Shown: positions 20,640-30,851, numbered from the stretch's first letter. The stretch: DNA of 57,500 nucleotides from Symbiodinium natans (GCA_905221605.1 CAJNDS010002080.1:1-57500), one strand, 5' to 3'. Notes: a model not told the origin generated them from the sequence alone. A program made the numbers and translations.

Positions 20640-21040
20640 CAGCTGATGAAGGGAAGTATCAGTAGAACTGTCAGGCAACCCCGTCCTCTCTTGATTCTGG
20701 CTGTCCGAAGCCCTTTCAGGCACTGGTGCCCAGTCCCATGCAGCATGTGAGGGTGGACCAGCTGGCGGAGGAGGTGGCTCCAGCCACTGCCCTGGCGACA
20801 AAGCCATACCCGGCTGCTGTCCAGAGCTTGAAGCCTGACCGGCTTGGAGCTTTGCTTGCTCCAGCTCCCATTCAAGCTCTGCGAGCTTCAGCTTCAGTTG
20901 CTCCACCTTCAAGTCGCCCATCCACTTGTACCAGGCATCACCTATTCCGGAGCTTGAGCACGAGGGAAGTCTCCTTCTTCCACCAGGGCACAAAAATGCC
21001 TCCAGTCATCTCTGGCCCCATTTGAGCTGCAAAGCTTCCA
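20640..21040 (-). CDS. Coiled-coil coding block, probably frameshifted
   Basis: From about 20950 down, the minus frame reads GDAWYKWMGDLKVEQLKLKL, AELEWELEQAKLQAG (heptad coiled coil), then a Gln/Pro/Ser-rich tail (QWLEPPPPPAGPPS) to about 20640. Upstream, a different frame reads GARDDWRHFCALVEEGDFPR and AQAPE. One missing A in CCGGAATAGG near 20955 would join the two (APE-IGDAWYKW). The 3' end runs into family E DNA (20549-20636), where a GT donor (CAGG|GTCTTATT) is possible. It may be part of a multicopy or retroelement-derived protein. Not recognised. Confidence 0.5.
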
Positions 21041-21561
21041 AGCTCAAAGGAGCAGTGTATCTCGGCATCATACCCTACATAGTCCCTTCAAGGGCAGATG
21101 ATGAAGGGTTAGATTAGGCGAGATCAGGCACATAATTCCTAGTTCCCTCACTCCCCCTAGTAAAGACCTTTCGAATCTCTGGCAGAACGGGTCCTTAAGG
21201 AAACAAACAACCCCAAACCCCAAACCCTAAACCCTAAACCCTAAAAACTAAACCCTAAACCCTAAACCCTAAACGCGAAACCCTAAACCCTAAACCCTAA
21301 ACCCTAAACCACCCCAAACCCTTAAGGACCCTAAACCCTTACTACCCCTAAGGACCCTCAAACCTTAAGCACTTAAAGGTCCCTATAAACACTAGGCTCT
21401 GATGCATCCTCAAAGCCTCGTACACTTAAGGACCCTAAACCCTAAACCCTAAACCCCAAGCCCTAAACCCTAAACCCAAAACCCCAAACCCTAACCCTAA
21501 ACCCTAAACCCTAAACCCGAAACCCTAAACCCTAAACCCCAAACCCCCTAAACCCTAAAGC

Positions 21562-21623
21562 CCCCGGATGCTGAGACGCGGGCCCCATGCGAACCGGCTG
21601 ATTGCCAGCACCTCGGCCTCCTC
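21562..21623 (-). CDS. Candidate exon with GC donor
   Basis: Acceptor CCCACACACTGAG, frame EEAEVLAISRFAWGPRLSIR, and end CGGG|GCTTTAGGG, where the donor is GC fused to the repeat. Confidence 0.45.
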
Positions 21624-21924
21624 CTCAGTGTGTGGGGTTTAGGGTTTAGGATTTGGGGTTTAGGGTTTAGGGTTTAGGGTCTAGGGTTTCGGGTTTAGGG
21701 CCTAATTAAGGGTTTCGGGTTTAGGGTTTAGGGTTTGGGGTACTTGTGGGGTTTAGAGAGGGGTTTCCCCGACGAAGAGTTGGCACAAGGGTTTGGGGGG
21801 GTGTATGGAGCCAAGGTGCCCCAATGAAAACCGAGAGTTTCCGAGAGCTTTCTGCTGATGAGCCGAGCAAAGCCGCCATATCACGATGCCCTACACCCTA
21901 CACCCTAAACCCTAAACCGTAAAC

Positions 21925-22017
21925 CCGAAATCCCAAATGTAAGCTCTCTGTTTGCGGCCCAAGCGGCGCCGACTTTCATGTGCCTGGCAGAGTCATGGCT
22001 TCGAATAGCGTGGGCTT
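21925..22017 (-). CDS. Candidate exon
   Basis: Acceptor ATCGTATAG, frame AIRSHDSARHMKVGAAWAAN then RELTFGIS, donor TCGG|GTTTACGG. The frame stays open upstream to about 22129. Confidence 0.45.
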
Positions 22018-22145
22018 CTATACGATTATAGGGTGTACGGCTTAGGGTTTCCCTAGACTGAACCCTAGCAGAAGTTATACCTTTTTGCTGTTTCTTAGCA
22101 ACTATAGTACCCAAAAGTTTAAAGAACATCCAAAGTATACCTAGT

Positions 22146-22236
22146 TCAAAGGGCGCAATATTGCATGTTGTGCAGTCTGCGGTGGGATATCGCCTTGTCT
22201 ATGGACTTGGCATGCTCAGCCGCCAACGCAAAAGCA
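22146..22236 (-). CDS. Candidate terminal exon
   Basis: Acceptor ACACTTCACCAG, then FALAAEHAKSIDKAISHRRL and HNMQYCAL followed by TGA. Reads like a C-terminal helix. Confidence 0.38.
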
Positions 22237-22293
22237 CTGGTGAAGTGTCATCGAGTGAGCAATATCGGGGCTTGAGTAATTGGAAAAGGGCTT

Positions 22294-22391
22294 CGGGGGT
22301 TATATTGTATAAGTACAAAAAGACCATAAGGGAATATTACTAGTAATACTAGTAATAATCCTTTATGGTCCCTTAGTAATTATTCCGACCC
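22294..22391 (+). mobile_element. Family B element with long hairpin
   Basis: GGGGTTATATTGTATAAGTAC at the left and TTATTCCGACCC at the right. The middle is a 24-bp imperfect inverted repeat centred near 22346 (GACCATAA...TTATGGTC). Confidence 0.55.
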
Positions 22392-22615
22392 GCTGTATTC
22401 GGCTTGCTGAAGTTAAGTGTAGATACAAGAATCCCACGAATCCCAAACAAGAAGCCCCTGTAGTCCCCAAACTCCCAAACCGTGCAGTGCCCTAAGCCTA
22501 ATTGAATCCCGACCTCCCCAAGAAACCCAAAGCGCCTGAACCCTTGAACGCCTAAACTCCTGCACCCTAAGCCCTAAACCCTAAACCCTAGACCCCTCCC
22601 CAATCTACTAACAAC

Positions 22616-22678
22616 GCCCCGTTGTAAGCCGAAGTGGCTTAAGCGCGAGCTCCAAAGCCGGAATCGCTTCCGACTCAC
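22616..22678 (-). CDS. Candidate exon
   Basis: Acceptor CAAACCCCCACAG, frame ESEAIPALELALKPLRLTTG, donor GGGC|GTTGTTAG. Confidence 0.47.
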
Positions 22679-22691
22679 CTGTGGGGGTTTG

Positions 22692-22967
22692 AGGTTTAGG
22701 GTTTAGGGTTAATTAAAGGGTTCGGGTTTAGGGTTTAGGGTTTAGGGTTTAGGGTTTAGGGTTTAGGGTTTAGGGTTTAGGGTTTAGGGTTTAGGGTTTA
22801 GGGTTTAGGGTTTAGGGTTTAGGGTTTATGGGTTTAGGGTTTAGGGTTTAGGGTTTAGGGTTTAGGGTTTAGGGTTTAGGGTTTAGGGTTTAGGGTTTAG
22901 GGTTTAGGGTTTAGGGTTTAGGGTTTAGGGTTTAGGGTTTAGGGTTTAGGGTTTAGGGTTTAGGGTT
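22692..22967. repeat. Longest TTTAGGG array
   Basis: About 38 units with one TTTATGGG interruption near 22827. Confidence 0.95.
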
Positions 22968-22979
22968 TTTAGTCTAGGG

Positions 22980-23245
22980 TTGAGCGTAATCTTCCAAGAT
23001 CTGCCATTATAATCCTTGGTTAAGGATTGTTGGGGTTCAGGGTTCTCAGTCATAGCATGATCCATGAAAGACTCATAGACATTCAAGCATTCCTTACAGG
23101 CAACTTCAAGAGCCCTTAGTCCATGAGTTTGGAATGTACCCGTATCAATTATACCTCTTGGTGTCCTGGTGAGTACAATCATATGTGTACCCTTCCGGAG
23201 GTTGGTTGCTTCCGCAAAGGAAACTGAACCCCTAAATTCGGTGTA
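22980..23245 (-). CDS. Long exon with AT-ending codons
   Basis: The minus frame is open about 85 codons: FAEATNLRKGTHMIVLTRTP, RGIIDTGTFQTHGLRALEVA, CKECLNVYESFMDHAMTENP. Codons are notably AT-ending, unlike most exons here, which may mark recently acquired DNA or a different expression class. An internal GCCT|GTAAGG could end the exon early. No family recognised. Its 3' end fuses into the telomeric array at 22692-22967. Confidence 0.42.
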
Positions 23246-23359
23246 GGGTTTTGGGATTAGGGCTGCGGTAACCCTAAACCCTAAACCCTAAACCCTGAAC
23301 CCTAAACCCTGAACCCTAAACCTTACACCCCCCCAAACCTTACAAGCCTCTGGTTGGCC

Positions 23360-23412
23360 CTGGCGCGCGCACCTACGCGGTAGCGCACGCTCTTCCGCTT
23401 CTGCAGGAGCTC
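23360..23412 (-). CDS. Candidate basic exon
   Basis: Acceptor GCCGCGAG, frame KELLQKRKSVRYRV, donor GTAG|GTGCGCGC. The same GTGCGCGCGC donor context appears at 24047-24060. An overlapping frame (MPREGAPAEAEERALP) is also open. Confidence 0.38.
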
Positions 23413-23472
23413 CTTCTCGCGGCATATTTAGTCTCTTTATAGGCTGGGGTGCCAATTTATGCTGTGGGCTGT

Positions 23473-23690
23473 CTATCCGCCCTCTGAATCTCCTGTGCGG
23501 GGCAGCCGCGCTTCTGCGAGGTAGCGGGCGGTTCTGCGAACTTTTCCATAAGGCACTTGTACTCTTCCCTCTAGAGGTTCTGCGTGGCTGTGCAGGGCTT
23601 GTCGGGTTCTGCGGGGGTCATGGGGTGTCTGTAGTTCTGGGTCGTTCAGGGGGTCGGCCACGGCGGCCCACCCCATGAATTGGGCACCCG
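23473..23690 (-). CDS. Candidate coding block
   Basis: The minus frame (ATG at 23676) reads MGWAAVADPLNDPELQTPHD, RRTRQALHSHAEPLEGRVQV, PYGKVRRTARYLAEARLP, to TAG at 23473. The plus strand ends here in a consensus donor (CTTCAG|GTAAGC) with an open frame, so an antisense transcript cannot be excluded. Confidence 0.38.
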
Positions 23691-24102
23691 CTAGGCTTCA
23701 GGTAAGCCCCTTGAATCCCCAGAGCCCAAAACCCTCAAAAGGGTTTAGGGTTTAGGGTTTAGGGTTTAGGGTTTAGGGTTTAGGGCTGAGGGTTGCAAAC
23801 CCTCAAACTTGCAAACCCCCAAACGACCGCAAAGCCCCTCAAACCTCTGAGCCCTAAATGCCCCAACAGCCCTAAACACCCTTAACAACCTAAACAACCT
23901 AAACACCCTAAACCCTAAACACCCTAAACCCGAAACACCCTAAACCCTAAACAACGTAAACACCCTAAACACCCGAAACACCCTAAACCCTAAACACCCC
24001 CAAAACCCTAAACACCCCTCAACTTCCCGCGATGTGGGCACTCCTCGGACCCCTGCGCGCGCACCTGGTCACGGTTCCGCCCAGCAGTTTACATTTTGCA
24101 AG

Positions 24103-24160
24103 TGGGATGTTCCCCCTTATACTAACAGTCCTGAATAGGAATTATGGAAGGGGGTACTTT
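24103..24160. mobile_element. Family A half copy
   Basis: TGGGATGTTCCCCCTTATAC, AACAGTCCTGAATAGGAATTA, GGGGGTAC. The right arm is absent. Confidence 0.58.
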
Positions 24161-24434
24161 CATTGCAGAGACATATACTTTTCAGGGTGTTGGGTTTAGG
24201 GTGTACAGGGCTTATTGTTTTCAGGGTGTCAGGTCCTGGCGTACCTTAATTTGATGGGGGTCATTAGGGCATCTTCAAAGGTCTTTCGGGAAAGTCTTGG
24301 AGGTGTCGGGGTTTTTGAGGGTTTGGGCTTGTAGGGGTTTAGGGCACAGGGTTGGTGAGGCTGAAAGCAGGTGTAAGTCAGGCGCTTATGGGATGAAGGT
24401 GCCCTAAACCCCAAACCCTGAACCCTAAACCCAG

Positions 24435-27400
24435 TTAGTGTGCGCAAGCTGCTTCAAGTGTCTCCTGTAGGTTACGTAGATGTCTCATGAGTGCTTTTTG
24501 TTGCATCATTGCATGAATGGTTCCCTTCAAACTTAAACCCTCAACATTAGAAGCAGGTTTTCTAAGAACCGTCCTCCCCCAACTCACCTTTGCTGCGTTT
24601 GTGTTGTTTTTTTTGGGGGGGGAGGCTTGAGCATTCAAGAGCCCTTGTTGCTGTGGAGGTAAGGGTTTTGAGTTGCAGGGTTCAGGGAGTAGGGCTTCAG
24701 GCGCGTGAGTGCCCCATCAGACTTTTGGCTCTACGTACTTACTCACGATTCTTAACATGAACTTCAGGACAGTTTGGGGAGAGTGAACCTATAAATTCGT
24801 AGTGCTGTGGCTTTACCGGCTAGCCAGCCCCTGAACCCTACAGCCTATACCACCCCAGACCCTATAGAACGCCTAACAATCAAACCCTAAACCCTGAACC
24901 CTAAACCCTAAAACAAACCCTATAAGCCCTAAAGCCACCCAAAAAAGAAGCCGCGAAGCCCTCAAGAGCCGCCTCCACTGTGCACATGATGTCGTTGTCC
25001 AACTCTGGGTAGGGCCCCATTCCCTCCTTCAGCACCCGCTTGCCTGGAGGAGGTGTCCCAACTTGGGTCTAGGGTTTATAGGGTTTAGGGTTTTTAGGTT
25101 TAGGGTTTTTAGGGTTTTGGGATAAAAACTTAACAATTGGGGATTTTTTGGGGGGAGCGAGTTGCTACGGGGTTTGGGGTTTTGGGGCCTTGGGGCTGTG
25201 GGGTTCTAGGGTTCTGGGGTCTTGAGGTTTTGGGTTCGGATTTGAATTGGTTTAGTCTTGAGGATTCAGGATCTAGGGTTTAGGGTGCAGAGGGTTTACG
25301 TTTGCAGCGTTGGCTTATACAATTATCCCGAGATTCTTAAGGCATTCAGGCCTCAACCCTAAAACCCTTACTTACCCTAAACCGAATTCCGAGACCCCAG
25401 AAACCCGTAAACCTCAAACCCCCCAAACCTAAAACCCTAAACCCCCAAACCCCCATAACAACTTGACCCCCCCAAATAAACCTTAACTTGTAGAACGAGC
25501 GTCGGATTTTTCCTTCCATCATCTCCTCGCAAACAGCTGTTTTCTTCATTGGGGGGCCTACCTGATGTAGGGCTGAGGGCGTGAACTAGATATGGCCTTA
25601 AGAACGTCTCAGCCCCCTCCCCCCCCCCCGCCCTACCCCCACCTTTAGGGTTAGGCTTATAGGCTTCGGACTTTGGGTTGAGGGTGGGAATTCCTCGCAA
25701 AAGACTCTAAGGGATCCTGCAGTACCTAGTTCCCAAACTATGCCCAATCAAGAACCGATAAACAATCTCGAAGAAGAAATATCGAAAAAAAAGTAACCCT
25801 AGTAAGGAAGCCCAATTTTTTGCGACATATCACCACACTATCATGACTTAGCTTAAGTTCCACACACAGTTCAGATCAACCCTGATGTTGGCTGTTGATC
25901 GAAACCCCCCTATAGTAAGAGACCCTTGTTGTAGATGTTAAGATCTGCTAAACTAAGATGGCCCTTAAGACCCTCTGAAAAATATTCCTGAATATTTTCC
26001 TCTTAAACCCAATAAAGGAAAATATAAAATATCCCTTGGGCCTACCTAGTGTTAAGATCTGCTCAAGGAGCTCTCCGTAGTGGCAGATGCACATCTCAGC
26101 TGTGGCCCTCACTCATTTGGGTATTTTCCAAAACAGGGGTACCCCTGGTATACCCCAAAAAAGAGAATAGAATCCCTTAACAGGGACCCCCCAAAAGAAG
26201 GGTACCCCTGTTTTATCCCTAAACCCTAAACCCTAAACACTAAACCCTAAACCCTAAACCCTAAACCTTAACCCCTCCAGGCGTCTGTCCTCCCAGCCAT
26301 CCACGGTCTTCACTACGTCTTCCTCAACCTCCGCTTCTGCCTTGGCAGAGTCCTACGCCCTCCGACCGCTTGAGCCCCTTAAGGCCTAAGCCCTAAGCCC
26401 TAAGCCCTATGCCCTGAGCCCTAAACCCTAAACCCTAAACCCTAAACCCTAAACCCTAAACCCTAAACCCTAAACCCTAAACCCTAAACCCTCCCTCAAA
26501 ACACAAGGAAGCAAACATCTAAGCCCCGAATGGCCCTGAGCCCTAAACACCCTATACTCCTACAGTCCCTGCTTGGGAGGTTCATGAGTACTTGTCAGGA
26601 AGCGTTTCAGACCCACGTATGGATATTCCGTATAGCAGATAGAACACTACGTTATCAGCATACCATGATAGGGTATCCATAAACGATAATGCCCTAAAAG
26701 CCCAACTTTGGGGATAAGCAAAAAACAAGATTCGGAACCTGAGTGTGTCCACTCCAGCGTCAAGAGATGTCAAGGAAGACCCTAAAACCCTAAGCCCTAA
26801 ACCCTAAACCCCAATTCTCCTGCAAACCTAACATGGAGGGCTTTAGGGTGTAGGCTTTAAAGGTTGTAAGTACCTAGGAATTAATTCTGGGGGGATACTT
26901 TACGGGGTGTCGCCACGAGTTGGGGGGTGGGTAGTTGCTTACTAAACTGAACGAAAATCGGGTTCCAGGTCAACCTTGGCCCGAAACCCTAAACCCTAAA
27001 CCCTAAACCCTAAACCCTAAACCTTTCCTTTCCCTGCCTGCGGCTCGGCATCGGCCGGAGCCGCTTCGCCTCAGCTTGCACCAGAGGGGTTTCGGGTGTA
27101 GGGTGTGGGTTTAGGGTTTAGGGTTTAGGGTTTAGGGTTTAAAGGTTTAGGGTTTAGGGTTTAGGGTTCATTGGGTATTGGGTATTGGGTTTTAGGGTTT
27201 AGGGTTTAGGGTTTATTGGGTATTTGGTTTAGGGTTTAGGGTTTAGGGGTTAGGTGTTAGGGTTTAGGGTTTAGGGTTTCGGTCGCCACTGCCACCTGAC
27301 AACACCACGCCCGTTAAAGGCCTTCTTGCGCGTTTGGGTTGGGGGCTTAGTCACACTTTGGCTGCCTTGGCTTGAAAATATCTCAGGCAGCACCCCGACG

Positions 27401-27733
27401 AGGGGAAACCGCTTGTCCAAATCGAAGGACACAAGCTGTCTGCTTCTGAGCCAGCAACGCAAAGAACGATCCCTTAACCCCCCAAAACCCTCAAGCTCTT
27501 GATCAAGGCTTCCCTCCTAAGGGTCACAGGGGATTCTATTCTATTTGGGGGCAACCAAAAGGTGGACCCCCCCCCTATTTCTCGTAAACCCCCCAGGTAT
27601 GATCATGCCTGTCGTTATTCAACACGAATGTGGCGAACAATCGTGGCTAGCACAGCTTCTTTCTAGTCTCCTGGCCTTCCTCTGCAGCGTCCACTTCGCC
27701 AACGTCTTCATCATCTTCGTCTACAGGAGCCAT
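24435..27733 (-). CDS. Eleven-exon gene, about 295 aa, function unknown
   Basis: I do not recognise this protein. Minus-strand exons: 27654-27733 (ATG), 27306-27445, 27023-27074, 26651-26705, 26273-26352, 26107-26064 continuing at 25949-25924, 25488-25561, 25300-25313 (14-nt microexon), 24939-25061, 24747-24788, 24435-24592 (TAA). Every join keeps codon phase. Without the inserted element the exons total 888 nt. Donors are GT, three of them strong (GTAGTG, GTAAAC, GTGAGTAAG). Acceptors are AG, mostly after pyrimidines. The product starts MAPVDEDDEDVGEVDAAEE (acidic), has a basic stretch around RKKAFNGR and EAKRLRPMPSRRQGK, a second acidic part (EAEVEEDVV), and a helical C-terminus (QKALMRHLRNLQETLEA). 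Codons are GC-ending in early exons and more AT-ending in the last two. Family D DNA at 25950-26049 interrupts exon 6. The 27023-26651-26273 joins are the least certain. Confidence 0.58.
25950..26049 (-). mobile_element. Family D introner-like element in an exon
   Basis: 100 bp flanked by a perfect 14-bp direct repeat TGTTAAGATCTGCT (25936-25949 and 26050-26063). On the minus strand it reads CTAG|GTAGGCCCAAGGG at one end and GGGCCATCTTAG near the other, imperfect inverted ends that also form a GT-AG intron. Confidence 0.75.
26130..26214. mobile_element. Family E element, perfect 15-bp TIRs
   Basis: AAAACAGGGGTACCC at 26130-26144 and its exact inverse at 26200-26214. Interior GAGAATAGAATCCC. 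In the intron just upstream of the disrupted exon. Confidence 0.75.
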
Positions 27734-27933
27734 GTTTATTCAAGGCCCTAAGCCCTAAATCAAAAGTCATAAACTAGTCCTAAACCCTAAACCCTAACCA
27801 GAGGCATGGTATGGTGGACACAAACCACTATGTATGTGGGCCCCCATGTCTTGCTCCATTCTGGGGGGTTGAGCCCGTCTAGAGATCCTAAAGGTAGCAT
27901 AAGGGTTTAGGGTTTAGGGTTTAGGTTTAGGGT

Positions 27934-28812
27934 TTAGGGCAATATTTGGAGTACATTAAGGGGAACCTTTAGGGGCAGCACCTTCGGGGTACGAGTCATA
28001 ATCCCTTGATGCATGGCATGACCTGGCTGGATGTTCCTTAGTTGAGCAGCTGCGGGGGCCGGCAGGCATGGTATGGAGGGCGCAGGGTTGAGGACCCTGA
28101 ATCTTACCGAAAACATGGAAAAGAAAGGGCACCCTAAACCTTAAACCCCAAACCCTTAACCCTAAACCCTAAACGGTCCTCGACCCTAAACCCTAAACGG
28201 CCCTAAGCCCTAAACCCCGAACCCTTACAGGAAAACCGAGCTTCAACAAAACAAGGCACGAAGGGCCCTGCTCTGGGTACACCCTTTGCGATGGACCACA
28301 GACCATGACGAAGCAGCCTCAAAGCCCAAGACACCCAAAGCAGCTAAAGACCCTAAACCCTAAACCCTAAACCCTATAAACCCCCTACCGGCCCTAAACC
28401 CGAAACCTCCCGAACTCCTAAACGCCTAAACGCCTTAACCCCAAGACCCTGAACGTCCACAAACTCCTACACCTGAACACCTTAATCCCTAAAACCCTAC
28501 ACCCTAAGCCCCCCAAACTGCCGAGACCTAAACTCCTCTTACCTCATAGAAACCCCAAATCACCACAACAGGGGGCACCCTACACCCAAACTCCTCCTTA
28601 CCCCCTGAACCCTCAACCCTAAACCCTAAAAGACCCTAAACCCTAAACCCTAAACCCTAAACCCTAAACCCTAAACCCTAAACCCTAAACCCTAAACCCC
28701 TAAAACCCTAAACCACACCACATAGGGGGAGGCCAAGGGGAATCCGATCGCGCGCGCGCTCCTCGCTGAGCTCCAAGAGCTGCCTCGCGATGTGCTGCCA
28801 GTCCTTTTTTGG
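27934..28812 (-). CDS. Last three exons of an unidentified gene
   Basis: Exons 28714-28812 (33 codons, phase 0 to 0), 28248-28317 (phase 0 to 1) and 27934-28049 (two bases, then 37 codons and TAA) join in phase. The first reads KKDWQHIARQLLELSEERAR, a charged probable helix, and its donor is GTTTAGGG, the first unit of the array at 28622-28700 read in reverse. The last exon has a pyrimidine-rich acceptor ending CCCCCGCAG. The stop codon is made by the telomere-like CCCTAA at 27934. The next gene begins about 200 bp downstream on the same strand (ATG at 27733), which suggests a unidirectional array. Upstream exons are not resolved. Candidates are the islands at 29930-30216 and 30803-30851. Confidence 0.5.
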
Positions 28813-28819
28813 CTTTTTG

Positions 28820-29610
28820 AGGTTTAGGGTTTAGGGTTTAGGGTTTAGGGTTTAGGGTTTAGGGTTTAGGGTTTAGGGCCGTTTAGGGTTTAGGTACTTT
28901 CCTTAGGGTGGTTTTGAGGGTTTTTGGGTGCTTCTTGTTTTGACTATTTGTTTGGGGTGGGGAGGGCTTCTTAGGTTTCTTTGAGGGTTTGGGGTGATTT
29001 GCTTTTTTAACGGTTCTGGGGCTTCCTCGGGCATTTGGGAGATGGGGTTGTTGTTAGGGTTTTTTGTTGGGCTCTTAGGGCTCTTATAAACCCTAAACCC
29101 TAAACCCTAAACCCTAAACCCTAAACCCTAAACCCTAAACCCTAAACCCTAAACCCTAAACCCCAATTTTTCATTTTCCTTGGGTGGGGGGGGTTGGGGG
29201 TTGGGATCCTTTGCACTGCAGTCCAGGCCACAGCCCAACCCACCCCTCAAAGATGTTACCAAAAACGAGAAAAACCTGAACAGAAACCCTAAACCCTGTA
29301 AACCCTGAACCCTGAACCCCACATCCCACCCCTCAAGATACTCGAAAGCGTTGAAAGACCTTACATCCTATGCCGAAAAAATATGAAAAGCAAGGTATAG
29401 GGAACTCCCAAAGCCTGCCCCTCCACAGCGCAAAGGGCCAAAACCAGCTCTGAGTTCGAAACCAGGGGCTGCTTAGTGTTTAGGGCTTCTGATCTTTACA
29501 AAATGCTCCCTTAACATGGGCCCCCCCATTTGCGGGACCCTAGGACGCCCCCCTTACAAGAACATGCCCCGCGCTCTAAACGTCCGACCTTGTGTAGTAT
29601 AGCCTCTCAG
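28820..29610. other. Intron-like stretch
   Basis: TTTAGGG array, long G/T-rich then A/C-rich sequence, CCCTAAA array at 29090-29160. No exon with both splice sites was found. Confidence 0.4.
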
Positions 29611-29619
29611 CCCCCAAAA

Positions 29620-29815
29620 CCTGAAATCAGCCAGTGTTTATGGAGCCTGGGGGGGGCAAACAACACAAAATCGCTTCCGTCATGGCCCCCGGCCCACTCG
29701 CTGATGAAGCCGTTCCACTCGGCGCCTTGTATTTAGGGGAATCTTTGGGGGTAATCATTCCTCGTAGGTCCTTTCGGTGTCCATGCAAGGGGGCTGCAAA
29801 TCCCAAACCCCAAAA
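29620..29815 (-). CDS. Candidate coding block
   Basis: The minus frame reads APLHGHRKDLRGMITPKDSP, KYKAPSGTASSASGPGAMTE, ending SINTG and TGA. The plus strand is open as well. Confidence 0.3.
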
Positions 29816-29871
29816 CGCATGCAACCCTCTCAAGCCTGAAATAAAGAAAACACAAACACAATAATACATAC

Positions 29872-29925
29872 GTATGCAGATATATATATATATGTATACA
29901 TATACATATATATATATATATGCCA
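29872..29925. repeat. TA microsatellite
   Basis: Nearly palindromic TATATA/GTATACATATAC tract between two coding-like blocks. Confidence 0.9.
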
Positions 29926-29929
29926 AAAA

Positions 29930-30216
29930 ACAACGTTCAGCTTGAAGGTCCCACAGAGTCTTGCAATGGATGCCCCTTTCAGCGACAAAGAAGACCACGG
30001 CAAGGCCCCCGCAAAGTCGCGGGCCCTTTGTCTTGAAACCATGTGAAGTAGGGCTTTTTTAGCCCTATCTTGCCAGTGTCCCCAAGTGGACGCCCAACAT
30101 AAACACTCTATATTCTGGAACCGTCTGTACACACACCCTCTTCTACACCCTGCTTCATGTAATTTATCTTCGACTTTCGGCAGTAGGCCAGGCCAGGACG
30201 GGCTTGAACCTTCTCA
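29930..30216 (-). CDS. Long candidate coding block
   Basis: The minus frame is open about 95 codons: GLLPKVEDKLHEAGCRRGCV, YRRFQNIECLCWASTWGHWQ, DRAKKALLHMVSRQRARDFA, ending in the (TA) tract at 29872-29925. Trp/Cys/Arg-rich. Family not recognised. Could be a retroelement fragment. Confidence 0.38.
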
Positions 30217-30802
30217 CCCACGCCCTTCGTATGGTCCTTACCCTTGTTGATAGGGATCCGAAGTATAGTGCATATAAGGGCTAACTATAGAACAAGGGAC
30301 CCAAATTAAGGGCCATACTCGGAACCTTAGACACAAGTTTGAGATCCCAGCAGACTCCAGCCAAAACAGAAGAGCCCAGAGCTCTGGGTCTAAACCCTTC
30401 TAAACCGTAAACCCTGAACCCTAAGAATCTCAAAACTCAAAACCAGAAACACAAAGTCGTGTCCTCATCCCGGAACTTAGGCCCTCGACCCTCAGCCCCA
30501 AAGCCCCTGAAGCCAGAAGCCAACAAACCCTCAACACCTGAAGCCTTAACCCCCCAAACTCCCTGACCGCCCCTCTACCCTTTGAAAGACTTGGTTTTCA
30601 GCCTGAAATTCTGGTATGTTGGGAATGTTATCCCCTCAGCTCCAGAAACTTGAGCCCTAAACCAAAACCACCAATCCCCAAAAAAACCTCAACCCTCGGG
30701 AACCCTAAACCCTAAACCCTAAACCCTAAACCCTAAACCCTAAACCCTAAACCCTAAACCCTAAACCCTAAACCCTAAACCCTAAACCCTAAGCAGCCCA
30801 AC

Positions 30803-30851
30803 CCTCGGGAACCCCGCCCCAGGATTCCAAAGCATCCCGCAGGCTCTCGAC
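30803..30851 (-). CDS. Candidate exon
   Basis: Acceptor CCTCCGCATCCCTTAG, frame VESLRDALESWGGVPE, donor GAGG|GTTGGG. Starts in phase 0. Confidence 0.5.

Noticed and set aside
22290-22391. tRNA-like fold
   Set aside because: The hairpin is a single long stem, without cloverleaf arms or conserved tRNA box motifs.
27733-27800. Spliced-leader relic upstream of the ATG
   Set aside because: A possible trans-splice acceptor (TTTTGATTTAG) is present, but no stretch matching the conserved dinoflagellate leader was found.
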